Origin: DASUFF01 sp036274695
GTDB lineage: Bacteria; UBA10199; JACPAL01; GCA-016699445
Direction: 5' to 3'
Assembly: GCA_036274695.1 (NCBI GenBank)
Contig: DASUFF010000010.1
Coordinates: 1 to 13,354 of the forward strand
Length of the DNA stretch: 13,354 bases
In this document: positions 12,530 through 13,354 of the stretch, in pieces
Numbering within the stretch: position 1 is the stretch's first letter
How the letters are laid out: every line of letters starts with the position of its first letter
Made by a program: the position numbers and the translations under genes
Notes under the pieces: model-generated
Database searches by the model: none
What the model was told of the DNA's origin: nothing
The model's input: only the letters and a program-made list of their open reading frames with translations

Positions 12530-13192
12530 ATGTCGTCTCGCTCATGGGCCGTCGTGTGCCTTTGTCTCGGATTTTCCCTGGCCGGGATCGGTTGCGGGGG
12601 CTCGTCCCTGAACGGAATCCTCGTGGACGGCTCGGCCGACGGCACTCAAAAGATCGGCCCTTCCGGGACGACGACTCCGTCGGGCGGCGACGACATCCAT
12701 CCTTCCGCTTCGACTCCGGCTCCGACCCCAACTCCGGCTCCGGCGGCGGAAGTTTGCGGCGACGGCATCGATAACGACGCCAACGGCGTCACCGACTGTT
12801 CGGATATCGCCTGTTCCGCCGACGCCGGCTGCGCGCCGGCCCCGGCGGCCGAAGTTTGCAACGACGGCCTCGACAACGACGGCAACGGGGTGACGGACTG
12901 CACGGACCTCGCTTGCGCCTCCGACGCCGCCTGCAGCGGCGGCGACCCGAAGGGCGATCCGATCGATCCCGGCAAGTACAAGGCGGGGACCGGGGAACCC
13001 GAGGTCGGACCCGCCCCCGAGTGCTTAAGCTGTCCGGACGAATTCGGGACGACGGATGACCGTTTCGATCCGGCTCCTTTCGAGGTGGTGAGGGGCAACC
13101 GCGCGGAGTACCATCCGAGCGGGCAACCTTTCGACAAGGCTGCGATGTTGCGCCAGGAGCTCATGGCCGGCGCTTCGGAGTATACGCCGTAA
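12530..13192 (+). CDS. lipoprotein with tandem Cys/Asp-rich (MopE-like) putative metal-binding repeats
   Basis: A 220-aa exported protein. The N-terminus VVCLCLGFSLAGIGCGG is hydrophobic and ends in a lipobox-like GIGC, so Cys22 is the probable lipidation site, although position -3 is not the usual Leu. A low-complexity Thr/Pro/Ser/Ala linker (about 45-73) leads to two repeats of 34 residues starting at Glu74 and Glu108: EVC.DG.DND.NGVTDC.D.AC..DA.C, each with four Cys and many Asp/Asn. Such repeats are known as the MopE-type putative metal-binding motif in secreted proteins of deltaproteobacterial-type genomes; the Asp/Asn spacing suggests calcium. The C-terminal part contains a further CLSCPDEFG pair of Cys and no recognised domain. 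ATG 12530 has AAGGAG 6 nt upstream. Function is probably at the cell surface. Confidence 0.85.
   Translation: MSSRSWAVVCLCLGFSLAGIGCGGSSLNGILVDGSADGTQKIGPSGTTTPSGGDDIHPSASTPAPTPTPAPAAEVCGDGIDNDANGVTDCSDIACSADAGCAPAPAAEVCNDGLDNDGNGVTDCTDLACASDAACSGGDPKGDPIDPGKYKAGTGEPEVGPAPECLSCPDEFGTTDDRFDPAPFEVVRGNRAEYHPSGQPFDKAAMLRQELMAGASEYTP
12749..12934 (+). repeat. tandem 102-nt repeat coding for the Cys/Asp-rich modules
   Basis: Two copies, the second slightly shorter, begin GAAGTTTGC at 12749 and 12851. They have diverged mainly at third codon positions, which points to an old duplication kept by selection at the protein level. Confidence 0.75.
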
Positions 13193-13203
13193 AGATTATC
13201 CCC

Positions 13204-13209
13204 TAAAAT
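13204..13209 (+). promoter_or_regulatory. -10-like box before the last lipoprotein gene
   Basis: TAAAAT matches the -10 consensus at five of six positions and ends 4 nt before ATG 13214 and 7 nt before GTG 13217. No convincing -35 and no Shine-Dalgarno sequence are visible. If used, the mRNA would begin at or about the start codon. Confidence 0.35.
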
Positions 13210-13213
13210 CGTT

Positions 13214-13354
13214 ATGGTGCGGATTTTCAGACATCTCGCCGTCTTCTTAAGCCTGGCCGCCGCGCTGGCAGGATGTCCCGCCGCTTCCACGGGCCCGGCC
13301 GGCATCGGCGCCGGTTCGAACCCGATCGACGCCCCCGCGGAGGCGGCTCCGTCG
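13214..13354 (+). CDS. N-terminal part of a lipoprotein (truncated by window end)
   Basis: A frame of 47 codons from ATG 13214 stays open to the window end. It encodes MVRIFRHLAVFLSLAAALAGCPAAS, a short basic start, a hydrophobic stretch and a canonical lipobox LAGC, so Cys21 should be lipidated and the protein anchored in a membrane. The visible remainder is a Gly/Ala/Pro-rich linker, as in the lipoprotein just upstream (21 nt gap). GTG 13217, the second codon, is an equally plausible start. No ribosome-binding site is seen. The functional domain lies outside the window. Confidence 0.75.
   Translation, partial: MVRIFRHLAVFLSLAAALAGCPAASTGPAGIGAGSNPIDAPAEAAPS

Noticed and set aside
1..13354. 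CRISPR arrays, tRNA or rRNA genes, transposases, integrases, toxin-antitoxin or restriction operons
   Set aside because: Looked for on both strands by eye; no spaced direct repeats, no clover-leaf-like sequences and no recognisable mobile-element proteins were found.

Overview
The window reads as an ordinary chromosomal segment of a GC-rich bacterium (roughly 60-65% G+C by eye) with a Gram-negative-type envelope. Reasons: an LolC/FtsX-type ABC permease, several exported proteins and lipoproteins, and a lipoprotein carrying tandem Cys/Asp-rich 'DGxDNDxNGVTDC' repeats, a type common in deltaproteobacterial and myxobacterial-like lineages. No marker here fixes the species, so the taxonomy is inference. 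No rRNA, tRNA, CRISPR array, transposase or phage gene was seen.

Layout. 1-553: end of an unrecognised gene. 708-989: a small, visibly AT-richer coiled-coil protein. 983-3332 (minus): dnaK followed by a translationally linked protein of unknown function. 3333-3445: a divergent regulatory region with back-to-back TTGACA-type promoters; a perfect 13-bp palindrome covers the proposed dnaK -10. 3446-6005 (plus): dnaJ, a monoacylglycerol-lipase-like hydrolase and an exported protein, tightly packed or overlapping. 6061-8037: a 658-aa protein with a PD-(D/E)XK, RecB/Cas4-like nuclease signature inside long helical flanks. 8112-9374: an ABC transporter permease with no ATPase beside it. 9388-10995 (minus): nadB, L-aspartate oxidase, carrying two different palindromic repeats in frame. 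11074-12383 (plus): pgsA, a dodecin-like gene and a secreted double Tudor-knot/chromo-barrel protein, closed by a strong intrinsic terminator. 12530-13354: two lipoprotein genes, the second cut by the window edge.

How the parts fit. DnaK and DnaJ are one chaperone system but are transcribed head to head rather than as one operon. NadB starts de novo NAD synthesis and PgsA makes anionic phospholipid; they share a 78-bp divergent intergenic region. The most unusual signals are the nuclease-like orphan, the two in-frame repeat insertions in nadB, the secreted Tudor-like pair, a dodecin lacking both flavin-contact residues, and a recurring arrangement in which TAAnnT -10-like boxes lie 4-11 nt before start codons lacking a Shine-Dalgarno sequence, suggesting leaderless mRNAs.
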